This document shows, piece by piece, positions 17,972-30,156 of a stretch of 64,000 nucleotides of DNA. The first letter of the stretch is position 1. Each line of letters begins with the position of its first letter. A model generated the notes under the pieces. That model was given only the letters and a program-made list of their open reading frames with translations. It was not told the DNA's origin and ran no database searches. The stretch is from positions 1 through 64,000 of the forward strand of contig JAKVBI010000018.1 in assembly GCA_022447545.1 (NCBI GenBank), written 5' to 3'. The translations under genes were made by a program, and so were the position numbers. Source of the DNA: Myxococcota bacterium. GTDB taxonomy: Bacteria > Myxococcota_A > UBA9160 > SMWR01.

Positions 17972-19051
17972 GTGTTCGAACGCTACCAACGTCTGGCCGA
18001 GACGGCTCTGCGCAACGAGCCTCCCAGCCGAGAGGACGCACTCTGGGCCCTCGAGGATGGCGACGTCGAGTTGTTGCCCCTCCTCCACAGCGCTTTCGTG
18101 CCCCGCCAGCACCACTTCGGGCGGGTCGTGATGGTCCACGTACTCAACAATGTTCAGAACGGGCTGTGCCCGGAGGACTGTGGCTACTGCTCCCAGTCCC
18201 GCGACTCCGACGCGCCCATTCGCAAGTACGCGATGAAGAGCGACGAGGAGATCCTGGCCGAAGCCGAAGATGCCGCGCGGGCGGGAGCCTCGCGCTACTG
18301 CATGGTGCTCTCGGGCCGCGGGCCCACCCTGGAACGCACGCGCAAATTGGCCGATCTGATTCGTCGCGTGAAGCAACGCTACCCCATCGAAGTGTGCCTC
18401 TCGGCGGGGCTCCTGGGCGACGAACACGCCCAGCTGTTGGCGGAGGCGGGACTCGACCGCCTCAACCACAATCTCAACACCAGCGAGTCCCGTTACACAG
18501 ATATCTGCTCCACCCACACCTACCGCGACCGGTTGGACACGTTGATGGCCGCCAAGCGCAGCGGCATCGCGGCCTGCAGTGGCATGATCGTCGGCATGGG
18601 GGAGGACAGTGGGGATGTGATCGACGTGGCCATGCAGCTGCGCGAACTCGAGGTGCCCTCCATTCCCGTCAACTTCCTGGTCCCCATCGAGGGCAACCCG
18701 GTCTACTCGGATGGATCTTTGTCGCCCACGAGGGCCCTGCGTGTGCTGTCGGTGGTACGTCTCATCAACCCCAATGCAGAGATCCGAATTGCAGCCGGGC
18801 GCGAGGGACACCTCCGCGACCTGGGGACCCTGGCTCTCTGGCCCGCCAACTCGCTGTTCGTCGAGGGATATCTCACCACTCGCGGCGACGGAGAGGACGC
18901 CACCTACCGCATGATTCGAGATGCCGGCTTCGAGATCGAGGGCAATGCGCTGTACGCCGACGATACGGAAACGACAACCGCCGAGGTCCCGTTTCGCCTG
19001 CGCGGAACCGGCGGCGAGATTCTGAAACCCGAGATCCGCCGAGAGCCCTGA
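17972..19051 (+). CDS. bioB: Biotin synthase
   Basis: 359 residues, GTG start with GAGGAG 6 bases upstream. Radical-SAM enzyme that inserts sulfur into dethiobiotin, the last step of biotin synthesis. The [4Fe-4S] cysteines are C66, C70 and C73 in CPEDCGYCSQS. NHNLNTS and YTDICSTHTYRDRLDT are diagnostic of BioB, as is NFLVPIEGNP (usually NxLxPxxGTP). First gene of bioB-bioF-bioD; bioF starts 5 bases after its stop. Probably repressed by BirA through the site at 17869-17900. Confidence 0.96.
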   Translation: MFERYQRLAETALRNEPPSREDALWALEDGDVELLPLLHSAFVPRQHHFGRVVMVHVLNNVQNGLCPEDCGYCSQSRDSDAPIRKYAMKSDEEILAEAEDAARAGASRYCMVLSGRGPTLERTRKLADLIRRVKQRYPIEVCLSAGLLGDEHAQLLAEAGLDRLNHNLNTSESRYTDICSTHTYRDRLDTLMAAKRSGIAACSGMIVGMGEDSGDVIDVAMQLRELEVPSIPVNFLVPIEGNPVYSDGSLSPTRALRVLSVVRLINPNAEIRIAAGREGHLRDLGTLALWPANSLFVEGYLTTRGDGEDATYRMIRDAGFEIEGNALYADDTETTTAEVPFRLRGTGGEILKPEIRREP

Positions 19052-19056
19052 GTCGC

Positions 19057-20232
19057 GTGGGAGTCGACGCCGTCGCAGCCGAAGAACTCGCCGCCATCCG
19101 GGAGCGCGGCACCTACCGTCACATGAGGGTGTTGGAAGGCGCCCAGGCACCGCGGATGCGCGTGGACGGGCGCGAGGTCCTGCTGTTCGCTGGCAGCAAC
19201 TACCTCGACATCGCCATGCACCCGCGGGTCGTGGAGGCCAGTGCGCAGGCTGCTCGGGAGTTGGGCTGCGCGGCCGGGGGCTCCAGACTGATCAGCGGCA
19301 ACCTCGCCCTTCACGAAGAGTTGGAGGAGGAACTCGCCAAATTCCTTGGCGCCGACGCGGCGCTGACCTTCGGTACCGGGTACATGGCCAATGTAGGCGT
19401 GATCCCAGCACTGTGTGGTCGGGGCGACGTGGTGGTCTCGGATGCCCTCAGCCACGCCTCGATCATCGACGGCTGCCGACTTTCTCGAGCCGACGTCCGT
19501 GTCTTCCCCCACGGAGACCTCGACGCCCTCGAGCAGGTGCTGCGGGAGGTTTCTTCCACGCACCGGCGGGTATTGCTCGCCATCGACGGGGTCTACAGCA
19601 TGGATGGTGACGTGGCCCCGTTGGCGGAAATGTTGCCTCTGGCACGTCGACACGGTGCCATGGTGTTGCTCGACGACGCCCACGGAACGGGCACCCTCGG
19701 CTCCAGTGGGCGCGGGAGTGCCGAGCTCTGCGGAGTGAGCGACTCGGTAGACATCCACCTGGGCACTCTGGGCAAGGGCCTCGGTTGCTTCGGCGCATTC
19801 ATCGCCGGGAGCCGGCCGCTGCGTGAGCTGCTCGTCAACACCGCCCGCAGCTTCATCTTCAGCTGTGCGCTCGCGCCCCCCCAGGTCGCTGCAGCGCGAG
19901 CCGCCCTGGAAGTGGTCGCCGAAGAAGGTTGGCGCCGAACCGCTCTCCAGGAAAATTCCCGGCAGCTGCGTGACGGGCTGGCCAACCGGGGCATTTCGAC
20001 CCGGCCGTCCACCACCCACATCGTGCCCGTCCAGACGGGCAGTAACCGCCGCACCATGGCGGTCTGCCAAGCGCTTCTCGAGCGGGGCTTTTACGCCCAG
20101 GGCATTCGACACCCGTCGGTGCCCGAGGGAACCGCTCGTCTGCGCATCACGCCCATGGCCAGCCATCGGCGCGACGAGATCGACGCACTCGTGGCGGCGG
20201 TCTCCGAGGAACTCGAGCGCCACCCGGCATGA
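19057..20232 (+). CDS. bioF: 8-amino-7-oxononanoate synthase
   Basis: 391 residues from GTG 19057, five bases after bioB; the frame is open far upstream but that part is a shadow of bioB. PLP enzyme that condenses pimeloyl-ACP/CoA with alanine. Motifs: NYLDIAMHP, GSRLISGN, the HASIIDG segment, DDAHGTGTLG with the cofactor Asp and His, and the PLP lysine in TLGKGLG. Full length for BioF. The closely related 2-amino-3-ketobutyrate CoA ligase shares these motifs, but the biotin context decides the call. Ends in a 4-bp ATGA overlap with bioD. Confidence 0.92.
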   Translation: MGVDAVAAEELAAIRERGTYRHMRVLEGAQAPRMRVDGREVLLFAGSNYLDIAMHPRVVEASAQAARELGCAAGGSRLISGNLALHEELEEELAKFLGADAALTFGTGYMANVGVIPALCGRGDVVVSDALSHASIIDGCRLSRADVRVFPHGDLDALEQVLREVSSTHRRVLLAIDGVYSMDGDVAPLAEMLPLARRHGAMVLLDDAHGTGTLGSSGRGSAELCGVSDSVDIHLGTLGKGLGCFGAFIAGSRPLRELLVNTARSFIFSCALAPPQVAAARAALEVVAEEGWRRTALQENSRQLRDGLANRGISTRPSTTHIVPVQTGSNRRTMAVCQALLERGFYAQGIRHPSVPEGTARLRITPMASHRRDEIDALVAAVSEELERHPA

Positions 20233-20909
20233 ACGCCCCCGGACGCGGCGTGTTCGTCACGGGAACCGACACCGGGGTGGGCAAGACCCTGGTCGCCTGC
20301 ACCCTGGCCCGCTCACTCCGCGAACGCGGCTTGCGCGTGGGTGTGATGAAGCCCGTGGAGACCGGGGTGGGCGATGCCGGGCCCCTCGACGCCCTGGCGC
20401 TGCGCGAAGCAGCCGGCGTCGATGACCCCTTGGAGCGGATCTGCCCGGCTCGTTTCGCCCAACCGTCGGCCCCCCCCGTGGCTGCTCGCGCCGAGGGCCG
20501 CGACGTGGACCTCCAAGCCATCCGCCAGGCGTTTACCGAGTTACGCCAGCGCCACGAGTACCTGATCGTGGAGGGCGCGGGGGGCCTGCTCGTTCGCGTC
20601 GCCGGGGAGGTGTCCATGGCCGACCTCGCCCAGGAGTTCGAACTTCCTCTGCTGGTGGTGGCTCGGGGGGCCCTGGGGACCTTCAACCACACGCATTTGA
20701 CCCTGGAAGCCGCGCGGACGCGCGAGCTGCCCGTCGCTGGTGTGGTGGTGTCTCAGGTGGACGGGGCCCTCTCCAGCGCTGATGCGGACAACCTGGGTGC
20801 CCTGCGAGAGAGCCTGGGCGCGCGCTGGCTGGGTGAGATCCCGCCCCTCGAGCCGGGCGCGCGACCCCAGCCGGGATGCATCGACCTGGCTTCCCTACTG
20901 GGCCGCTGA
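20229..20909 (+). CDS. bioD: ATP-dependent dethiobiotin synthetase
   Basis: 226 residues. Closes the ureido ring of dethiobiotin from diaminopelargonate, CO2 and ATP. GTDTGVGKT at residues 11-19 is the P-loop, KPVETG follows strand 2, and VEGAGGLLVR is the BioD signature. Overlaps bioF by 4 bp. bioA (diaminopelargonate aminotransferase) and the pimeloyl-ACP genes bioC/bioH are not in the window, so the early steps must be encoded elsewhere. Confidence 0.95.
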   Translation: MNAPGRGVFVTGTDTGVGKTLVACTLARSLRERGLRVGVMKPVETGVGDAGPLDALALREAAGVDDPLERICPARFAQPSAPPVAARAEGRDVDLQAIRQAFTELRQRHEYLIVEGAGGLLVRVAGEVSMADLAQEFELPLLVVARGALGTFNHTHLTLEAARTRELPVAGVVVSQVDGALSSADADNLGALRESLGARWLGEIPPLEPGARPQPGCIDLASLLGR

Positions 20910-21047
20910 AGGGGATCCGCACCGCCTCGAAAATTACAACGGTGCTGGAATTTCGCGGACCCGCAGGCGACGAGCATGTAGGGAATACCCCTCAAGGCGG
21001 TCGGTCCCTCTCCCGATCAGACGCCCCCGGCCGCCGAGAGGTAAGCG

Positions 21048-21602
21048 TTGTCCAGCCCCGACCATGAACGTGCCATCGAGCACCTCGACCTTGAGCTGAG
21101 CCAGCTCAAATTCGCCTACGACCAGTACTTCCTCGGAGCCGTCCCCCGCGAGCCCGTGACGCAACGCAGCAAATTCGATCGGGCCCTGCGAGGCGTTGCA
21201 GCCCGGCAGATCCAAAACACCGGTCTGCGCTTTCGGCGCAGCGGCATCGGGGCCCGCTACCAGGCGCTGAGCCGCCAGTGGAACGACACCCTGCGAAAGA
21301 TCGAGCAGGGAACCTACACGCGGCACCAGTTCCGGGCGCAGATCCATGGCAACGGCGCCCAGGTGCCCGAGGGTCCCAATGGGGGCTCAAGGGAGGAAAT
21401 CGACGACCTGCTGGCTGCCGTCCGGGATGCTCAACGCAACACCTCGGGACCGTCCCCCTCGCCGAGCCGGGCCAAGCTCGCCCAGTGGGTGGCCGACCAG
21501 CGGGCAGCCCTGAAGCACCGCCACGGGGACGTCGAAGTCTGCTTCCGAGTCGTGGTCTCGGAGGGCCGCATCAAGCTACAGGCGGCGCGCGTGAATCGCT
21601 AA
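21048..21602 (+). CDS. Conserved hypothetical protein resembling the C-terminal part of Myxococcus MXAN_5187
   Basis: 184 residues, TTG start with GAGAGG upstream. No signal peptide or membrane segment; rich in Arg, Gln and Ala. ERAIEHLDLELSQLKFAYDQYFLG and the QWNDTLRKIEQGTYTRH region (residues about 8-90) recall a small domain found in myxobacterial proteins of the MXAN_5187 type, recalled from memory rather than searched. It ends with VCFRVVVSEGRIKLQAARV, a short beta-rich tail. Function unknown. It is 138 bp after bioD on the same strand, so may be separately expressed, and converges with atpC 10 bp away. Confidence 0.6.
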   Translation: MSSPDHERAIEHLDLELSQLKFAYDQYFLGAVPREPVTQRSKFDRALRGVAARQIQNTGLRFRRSGIGARYQALSRQWNDTLRKIEQGTYTRHQFRAQIHGNGAQVPEGPNGGSREEIDDLLAAVRDAQRNTSGPSPSPSRAKLAQWVADQRAALKHRHGDVEVCFRVVVSEGRIKLQAARVNR

Positions 21603-21612
21603 AGCGCGGGCT

Positions 21613-22023
21613 TCAGCTGCGTCGCCCACTCACCGACAATCGGTTCTTCGCACGCTCCAGTGCTGCCTCGTACTCGGCGTAGCGTTCGTCATCGTCGTCG
21701 GCCGCAAGTTGCCCCAGGCTCTGCTCGGCCTGAGCGTGAGCGGCCTCGGCACGGGCGTGGTCAATCTCGTCGGCCAGTTCGCAGGCCTCCACGAGCACCG
21801 CCACGGCGTTGCCCGTGACTTCTGCGAAGCCCGATGCCGTGGCCGCAAACAGGAGCTCGGCCCCGGTCTGAATCTCCACCTCGCCAACCCGTAGTGGTGT
21901 CAGGAACCGCTCGTGGTCGGCCAACACCCCGAAGTCACCCTCACTGCCGGGCAGGACGATGGAATCCACCTCGCCCTCGTAGGCGATTCCCTGGGGTGTG
22001 ACGATGGAAAGTTGGTACGGCAC
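21613..22023 (-). CDS. atpC: ATP synthase F1 epsilon subunit
   Basis: 136 residues, GTG start one base-pair step after atpD (2-bp gap). The N-terminal beta-sandwich contains VTPQGIAYEGEVDSIVLPGSEGDFGVL, here recognisable by PGSEGDFGVL, and the C-terminal helical hairpin ends LERAKNRLSV. Part of the F1 central stalk with gamma; the C-terminal helices usually inhibit ATP hydrolysis. Last gene of the seven-gene F1 operon. Confidence 0.95.
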   Translation of the reverse strand: MPYQLSIVTPQGIAYEGEVDSIVLPGSEGDFGVLADHERFLTPLRVGEVEIQTGAELLFAATASGFAEVTGNAVAVLVEACELADEIDHARAEAAHAQAEQSLGQLAADDDDERYAEYEAALERAKNRLSVSGRRS

Positions 22024-22025
22024 GC

Positions 22026-24325
<2,300 letters not shown>

Positions 24326-24331
24326 GTGGGT

Positions 24332-25876
<1,545 letters not shown>

Positions 25877-25883
25877 GATCTCC

Positions 25884-26429
25884 TCAGTTTCCTCGGGTCA
25901 GTGCAGTGCGCATTTGTGTGAGCTGGGTACGCAGGCTGCCGTCGAACACGACGCCACCCACCGTGGCAATCGCACCCCCGAGCAGCGACGGATCAACCGT
26001 CAATTCAAGCTCTACCTGCTGGCCGGTTCGCGCCGCCAGGGCGTCGCGCAGACGGTCCTGTTGCTCGGGACTCAACGGGTTCGCGGTCACGACCTGGGCC
26101 TGGGTGCGACCCGCTGCCAGATCCGCCAGTCGGCTGAACTCCTCGCAGATGGCAGGAAAGTCCACCAGGCGGCGTTGGTCCACCAAAAACGCATAGTAGT
26201 TCCGGAGGGTTTCGCTGGAGCCCACTCGCTCGCACACGGCCTGGAGGACCGCGCGTCGCTCCGCCACTGGGTGAAGGGGGCGGAACAAGGAGTCCGCCAA
26301 CTCAGGCGACCCTTCGAACAACGCCATCATCGCCTCGAGTTCGGACCTCACGGACTCCACGCTGGCACTCTCCTCAGCCAGGGAGAACAGGGCGCGTGCG
26401 TAGCGGCGTGCGGCAGCCGAGCTTCTCAT
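25884..26429 (-). CDS. atpH: ATP synthase delta subunit (OSCP)
   Basis: 181 residues. [11 protein letters not shown] at the N-terminus and [21 protein letters not shown] near the C-terminus (LGG...G...D.S...L) are the OSCP/delta hallmarks. Connects the b/b' stalk to the top of F1. Overlaps atpF by 4 bp. Confidence 0.95.
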   Translation of the reverse strand: MRSSAAARRYARALFSLAEESASVESVRSELEAMMALFEGSPELADSLFRPLHPVAERRAVLQAVCERVGSSETLRNYYAFLVDQRRLVDFPAICEEFSRLADLAAGRTQAQVVTANPLSPEQQDRLRDALAARTGQQVELELTVDPSLLGGAIATVGGVVFDGSLRTQLTQMRTALTRGN

Positions 26430-27037
26430 GGGGACCCCTCGGCAGTCTCGGCTCCCGCCTCGACGCGCTCGATGAACTCTTCGATCAACCGCTCGCGGTC
26501 ACCCTCATCCATGCGCTCCTGCAGGTACCCGGCCGCCAACTCGATCGCCAACTCCGATGCCTGATCGCGAAGCTCCGCCTGAGCGCGTTCAACCTCACGA
26601 GCGATGGCCGCGCTGGCGTCGCTGCGGATGCGCTCGGCCGAAAGCCGGGCATCTTCGAGGATGCGATCGCGCTCGGCTTCCGCGCGTCGAGTCGCTTGGG
26701 TGCGGATCTCTTCGAGTTCCGAGTCGAGGCCTTGAACCTGAGACTGGAGCTCACGGTGACGCGCCTCGGCCTCCTCGAGACGCTCGGACGCCGTGCGGAT
26801 GTCGGCGTCGATAGCGGCCCCCCGGTCGGAGAAGAACTGACTGATGGGCTTGCGTGCGAATCGATACACGACGTAGATCAGCACCGCGAAGTTGAAAATC
26901 AGCCATGCCAACTCCGCAAGAGCACCTTCGCCGCCCCCACCCCCGCTCGCTGCCAGGGCCGGTGCTGCCAGGGCGGCCGAGAGCAACAGGAACGTTCCTC
27001 CGCCTGCCATGCGTCGCCTGTGCCTGCCGACCGTCAT
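26426..27037 (-). CDS. atpF: ATP synthase Fo b subunit
   Basis: 203 residues, longer than the usual 156-170 because of a leader-like start (FLLLSAALAAPALAA) before the real membrane helix LAWLIFNFAVLIYVVYRFARKP. The rest is a highly charged coiled coil. It pairs with b' as peripheral stalk. The ATG at 27037 overlaps the atpF' stop by 4 bp; an internal ATG at 27010 is possible. The leader could be a cleaved signal peptide that sets N-out topology. Confidence 0.9.
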   Translation of the reverse strand: MTVGRHRRRMAGGGTFLLLSAALAAPALAASGGGGGEGALAELAWLIFNFAVLIYVVYRFARKPISQFFSDRGAAIDADIRTASERLEEAEARHRELQSQVQGLDSELEEIRTQATRRAEAERDRILEDARLSAERIRSDASAAIAREVERAQAELRDQASELAIELAAGYLQERMDEGDRERLIEEFIERVEAGAETAEGSP

Positions 27038-27543
27038 GAGGGAAGCGTCCTACCCAGGACGCGCTCGGCGGCCTGGTGGGCAAGTTCGCGTGCTTGGACC
27101 GGCAATTCCGCGCGCGCTCGTTCCAGGGCTTCGCCCACGGCCTGGCGTGCGCCATCGATCTCTTCTTCCGCGGCGCGCCGAGCAGCTGTGGTCGTCTCCG
27201 TCGCACCGTCGCGTGCTTGCTCGAGCACCTGCTTGCGGGCCGCTTCTGCCTGGTCGCGTCCAGTCCGCAGGGCCTCTTCGTACCGTGTGAGCAGTTCTTC
27301 GGCTTCGCGGGCAAATTCGGCCGCCCGCTTTCGGGTGCCGTCGATGCGTTCATCCCGTTCATCGAGGACCTGGAAGACCGGTGCAAACAACAGACGCTGC
27401 ACCACGAAGATCAACAGCACGCTCACCACCAGCATGGTGATCAGGCGGTCGGTGTGTGGCACGAGCTGGAGGCCACCTTCGGCTGCGGCGGCCGGGAAGC
27501 TGAACAGGGCAACCAGTGCACACAGCACCACCCCGATTCCCAT
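27034..27543 (-). CDS. atpF': ATP synthase Fo b' subunit
   Basis: 169 residues from ATG 27543, chosen because GGAAAGG lies 8 bases upstream; another ATG at 27573 has a poor site. It begins with a signal-like VVLCALVALFSFPAAAA, then a membrane helix (ITMLVVSVLLIFVVQRLLFAPVF) and a long coiled coil. PVFQVLDERDERI is typical of b/b' subunits. Two different b-type genes in tandem are usual in phototrophs and in several delta-lineage bacteria. First gene of the F1 operon. Confidence 0.88.
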   Translation of the reverse strand: MGIGVVLCALVALFSFPAAAAEGGLQLVPHTDRLITMLVVSVLLIFVVQRLLFAPVFQVLDERDERIDGTRKRAAEFAREAEELLTRYEEALRTGRDQAEAARKQVLEQARDGATETTTAARRAAEEEIDGARQAVGEALERARAELPVQARELAHQAAERVLGRTLPS

Positions 27544-27895
27544 TCGCTCGGACCTTTCCACATTCAGTCGCATTACTTCGCTCGGTCTCCAATACGGGGC
27601 TGCATCCAGGTGCGAAGCCGCCCCTCCCGTGCAGTCCTTGCTGCAGGTCGGAGAGGATGGATTCGAACTCGAACTGGCTCCGCTACCACCGCAATCCCCC
27701 GCCGCCCCGGGCACACCTGATGGGCTGCTGGAGACGACGGCGTGGACGAGTGCCGGGGTCTTCGCGCGCGGCGCGGTAGGTCACGAAATTCCGGCTCGCG
27801 GCGCGGCGCAATTCTTACATAGCTGGGGCGAAGTTCAAGACGATGAGACACGGTATCCGCAGCAGCATGCCCGGAGACGGAGCGGATCCCCAGGG
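27544..27895. other. Intergenic region upstream of the F1 operon
   Basis: About 350 bases with no credible gene, between the bactofilin stop and atpF'. On the minus strand a stretch around 27810-27840 (TTGAAC, 15 bp, TAAGAA) could be the ATP synthase promoter, but the spacing is short. A tRNA T-arm-like string at 27649-27672 does not fold and is discussed under rejected items. Confidence 0.4.
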
Positions 27896-28291
27896 CTAGA
27901 CCGGGCTGCAGCTGCCCGCGAGGTACGCGCCCTCGGCCAGCACCAGCCGCGCGGTGGTCAGGTCCCCGAACACCGAGGCCGTGGGAGCGAGTTCAACCCG
28001 CTCCACCGCGTGAATCGGCCCCCGCAGCGTGCCCGCGATGAACACCTCGGTGGCCGTGATGGGGGCTTCGACGTCCGCCTCGGGGCCAATCCAGAGGCTG
28101 TCGTCACAAAACACCTCGCCGCGCACGCGGCCATCGATGCGCGCCGGCCCCTGGAGCGAAATCACCCCCTCGAACTCGCCTCCAGCCGGAACCACCAAGA
28201 GGGGCTCACGCGCCCCACGTTCCCCGGAGGCCGGGGGGCCCGGGGTCGACGAGTGGGTTTGCGTGGGCACTTCTCCGTCCTCCCCCAGCAC
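27896..28291 (-). CDS. Bactofilin
   Basis: 131 residues, GTG start directly after the parB stop (TGAGTG) with GGGGGAGG upstream. After a disordered Pro/Ser-rich N-terminus come short repeats of the bactofilin beta-helix: VISLQGPARIDGRVRGEVFC (a long match in the family core), IGPEADVEAPITATEVFIAG, and VERVELAPTASVFGDL. Bactofilins polymerise without nucleotides and act as membrane scaffolds. In Myxococcus xanthus they position the ParABS machinery at the cell poles. Third gene of parA-parB-bactofilin, so the same role is likely here. Confidence 0.85.
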   Translation of the reverse strand: MLGEDGEVPTQTHSSTPGPPASGERGAREPLLVVPAGGEFEGVISLQGPARIDGRVRGEVFCDDSLWIGPEADVEAPITATEVFIAGTLRGPIHAVERVELAPTASVFGDLTTARLVLAEGAYLAGSCSPV

Positions 28292-29215
28292 TCAGTCCTC
28301 CCCCAACAGCAGGGAGGTGATTCGCCCCAGGTCCTCTTCGCCGAAGAATTCGATCTCGATACGGCCCCGCGCCGCATCGCCCTGAACTCGGACCCGGGTC
28401 TGAAAGCGCTGCCGCAGGGCGTCGACGACGCGCATCAGATTCGGGTCCGTCGGGTTGCGTCGGCCGCCCCGGCGCCGGCCAGCAGGGGCGCGGCTTCCCC
28501 GCGCCAGCTCCTCAGCGGCTCGCACCGAAAGTCCGTCGCGCACGATGCGATCGCGGGCGTGCCGGCGCCGCTCGGGGTTCTCGATCTGGAGCAGCGCCCG
28601 AGCGTGCCCTCCCGTCAGGCGCTCCTCCTCCACGTCCTGCTGCAGTTCGCGCGGAAGTTCGAGCAGACGCAAGCCGTTGGCCACCGTCGACCGGTCGAGG
28701 CCCACTTTCTGGCCGATTTTCTCCTGGGTGTCGCCCGCTTCAGCCAGGGCCCGGAACGCGTGGGCCAGCTCAATGGGGTTGAGATCGCGGCGCTGGACGT
28801 TCTCGACGATGGCGACCTCCAGGCGCTCTCGCTCCGCGATGTCCGAAATGACTGCGGGGATCGTCGCCAGACCCGCCGCCTTGGAGGCACGCCAGCGCCG
28901 CTCGCCCACCAGTAGCTCGAACCGCTCGCCCGCCCGGCGCACGACCACAGGTTGCAGGACCCCGTGCCGTTGAATGGAGTCCGCCAACGCATCCAGTTGG
29001 GCGGGCTCAAAGCGACGGCGCGGCTGTTCGGGGTTCGGATCGATGGAAGAGACCGGCAGCTCCGCTGCCGCGGATGAGACCGAAACGGGGGCTTCCTCCG
29101 GGGCCGACTGAGCGGCCGCTACAGGAGGAAGGGCCGAGGTGGGCTCCGGTTGATCGCCGGGCTCTCCGAGCAAGGCGCCGATGCCCCTCCCCAATGCTTT
29201 GCGTCGCATGCTCAC
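28292..29215 (-). CDS. parB: Chromosome partition protein ParB
   Basis: 307 residues; GTG overlaps the parA stop as GTGA (an ATG at 29209 is also possible). The N-terminal KALGRGIGALLG is the peptide that stimulates ParA. The CTP-binding/ERR segment GERRWRAS, NVQRRDLNPIELA, and the helix-turn-helix TQEKIGQKVGLDRSTVAN (parS recognition) follow. The C-terminal dimerisation helix ends LGRITSLLLG. A Pro/Ala linker of about 40 residues follows the N-terminal motif. It should load at the two parS sites 1.7 kb upstream and slide as a CTP-dependent clamp. Confidence 0.96.
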   Translation of the reverse strand: MSMRRKALGRGIGALLGEPGDQPEPTSALPPVAAAQSAPEEAPVSVSSAAAELPVSSIDPNPEQPRRRFEPAQLDALADSIQRHGVLQPVVVRRAGERFELLVGERRWRASKAAGLATIPAVISDIAERERLEVAIVENVQRRDLNPIELAHAFRALAEAGDTQEKIGQKVGLDRSTVANGLRLLELPRELQQDVEEERLTGGHARALLQIENPERRRHARDRIVRDGLSVRAAEELARGSRAPAGRRRGGRRNPTDPNLMRVVDALRQRFQTRVRVQGDAARGRIEIEFFGEEDLGRITSLLLGED

Positions 29216-30042
29216 GAGTGCTCCTCAGACGTAATGGGTGTTGGTGTCCCCGTGGAATCGCCGCCTCGGTCGTGTTCCTCCATGGCGGCGAGAACCTCCT
29301 CGGCGAGGCGCAGGTAGGCGAGGGCGCCTTTCGAAGTGGCATCGTAGAGGAGAATCGGCTTGCCGTGGCTGGGCGCTTCGCTCAAGCGTACGTTGCGCGG
29401 GATCTCGTGGTCGAAGACACGCTCGCCGAAATGCTGCCTCACTTCGGCCTCCACTTGGCGGCTCAGGTTGTTACGCCGATCGACCATCGTGAGCACGATG
29501 CCGAGAAGGACAAGACTCGGGTTGAGCTTGCCTCGCACCAACTCGACCGTCTCGAGCAGGCCGGCCAGCCCCTCGAGCGCATAGTACTCACACTGGAGGG
29601 GAACGATGATCGAATCGGCGGCCACCAGGGCGTTGAGGGTGAGTAGTCCCAGAGAGGGCGGACAGTCGATGACGATGGTCTGGTAATCACCACGGCAGTC
29701 AGCCAGCACCGATTGGAGGCGTTGTTCGCGGCCATCGGTTGCAACCAATTCGACCTCTGCGCCATAGAGGTCGCGACCCGAAGGCAGCAGATCGAGAGCG
29801 GGTAGCTCCGTGGCGAGAGTGAGTTCCTTGAGTGCGCGTTCCCCCACCAGCGCATCGTAGATGTGGCGTTCGGGGCCGATGGTTGTGTAGGCACTGGTGG
29901 CGTTGGCCTGGGGGTCGATGTCGACCAGCAGGGTGGGGCGTTCGGAGGCCGCCACCGAGGCGGCCAGATTGACAGCTGTGGTCGTCTTCCCGACCCCGCC
30001 CTTTTGGTTCACGATGGCAACGACGTGGCTACCGGAACTCAT
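29212..30042 (-). CDS. parA: Chromosome partition ATPase ParA (Soj)
   Basis: 276 residues from ATG 30042, with GAGAGGGG just upstream. No N-terminal helix-turn-helix, so it is a chromosomal type ParA. Deviant Walker A KGGVGKTT (residues 14-21) with the signature first Lys, Walker A' DIDPQANAT, and Walker B IVIDCPPSLGLLT. It forms the nucleoid-bound gradient that moves ParB-parS complexes. A perfect 12-bp palindrome (TCCCCGCGGGGA, 30081-30092) and the AT-rich attaattaat lie upstream in the 114-bp gap after rsmG. Confidence 0.96.
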   Translation of the reverse strand: MSSGSHVVAIVNQKGGVGKTTTAVNLAASVAASERPTLLVDIDPQANATSAYTTIGPERHIYDALVGERALKELTLATELPALDLLPSGRDLYGAEVELVATDGREQRLQSVLADCRGDYQTIVIDCPPSLGLLTLNALVAADSIIVPLQCEYYALEGLAGLLETVELVRGKLNPSLVLLGIVLTMVDRRNNLSRQVEAEVRQHFGERVFDHEIPRNVRLSEAPSHGKPILLYDATSKGALAYLRLAEEVLAAMEEHDRGGDSTGTPTPITSEEHS

Positions 30043-30156
30043 GTAACCCCTCTCCCCCGCGGGCATCGCCTCGGCAGGTTTCCCCGCGGGGACAACAAAC
30101 ACCATTAATTAATACCAGACCCACACCACCACGTCCAGCCCGCACCTCCCACCCGT

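Noticed and set aside
27649-27672. tRNA T-arm-like string (minus strand GTTCGAATCCATCC...)
   Set aside because: The bases before the loop do not pair with those after it, no matching 5' acceptor strand or anticodon arm is found upstream, so it is chance or a very decayed remnant.
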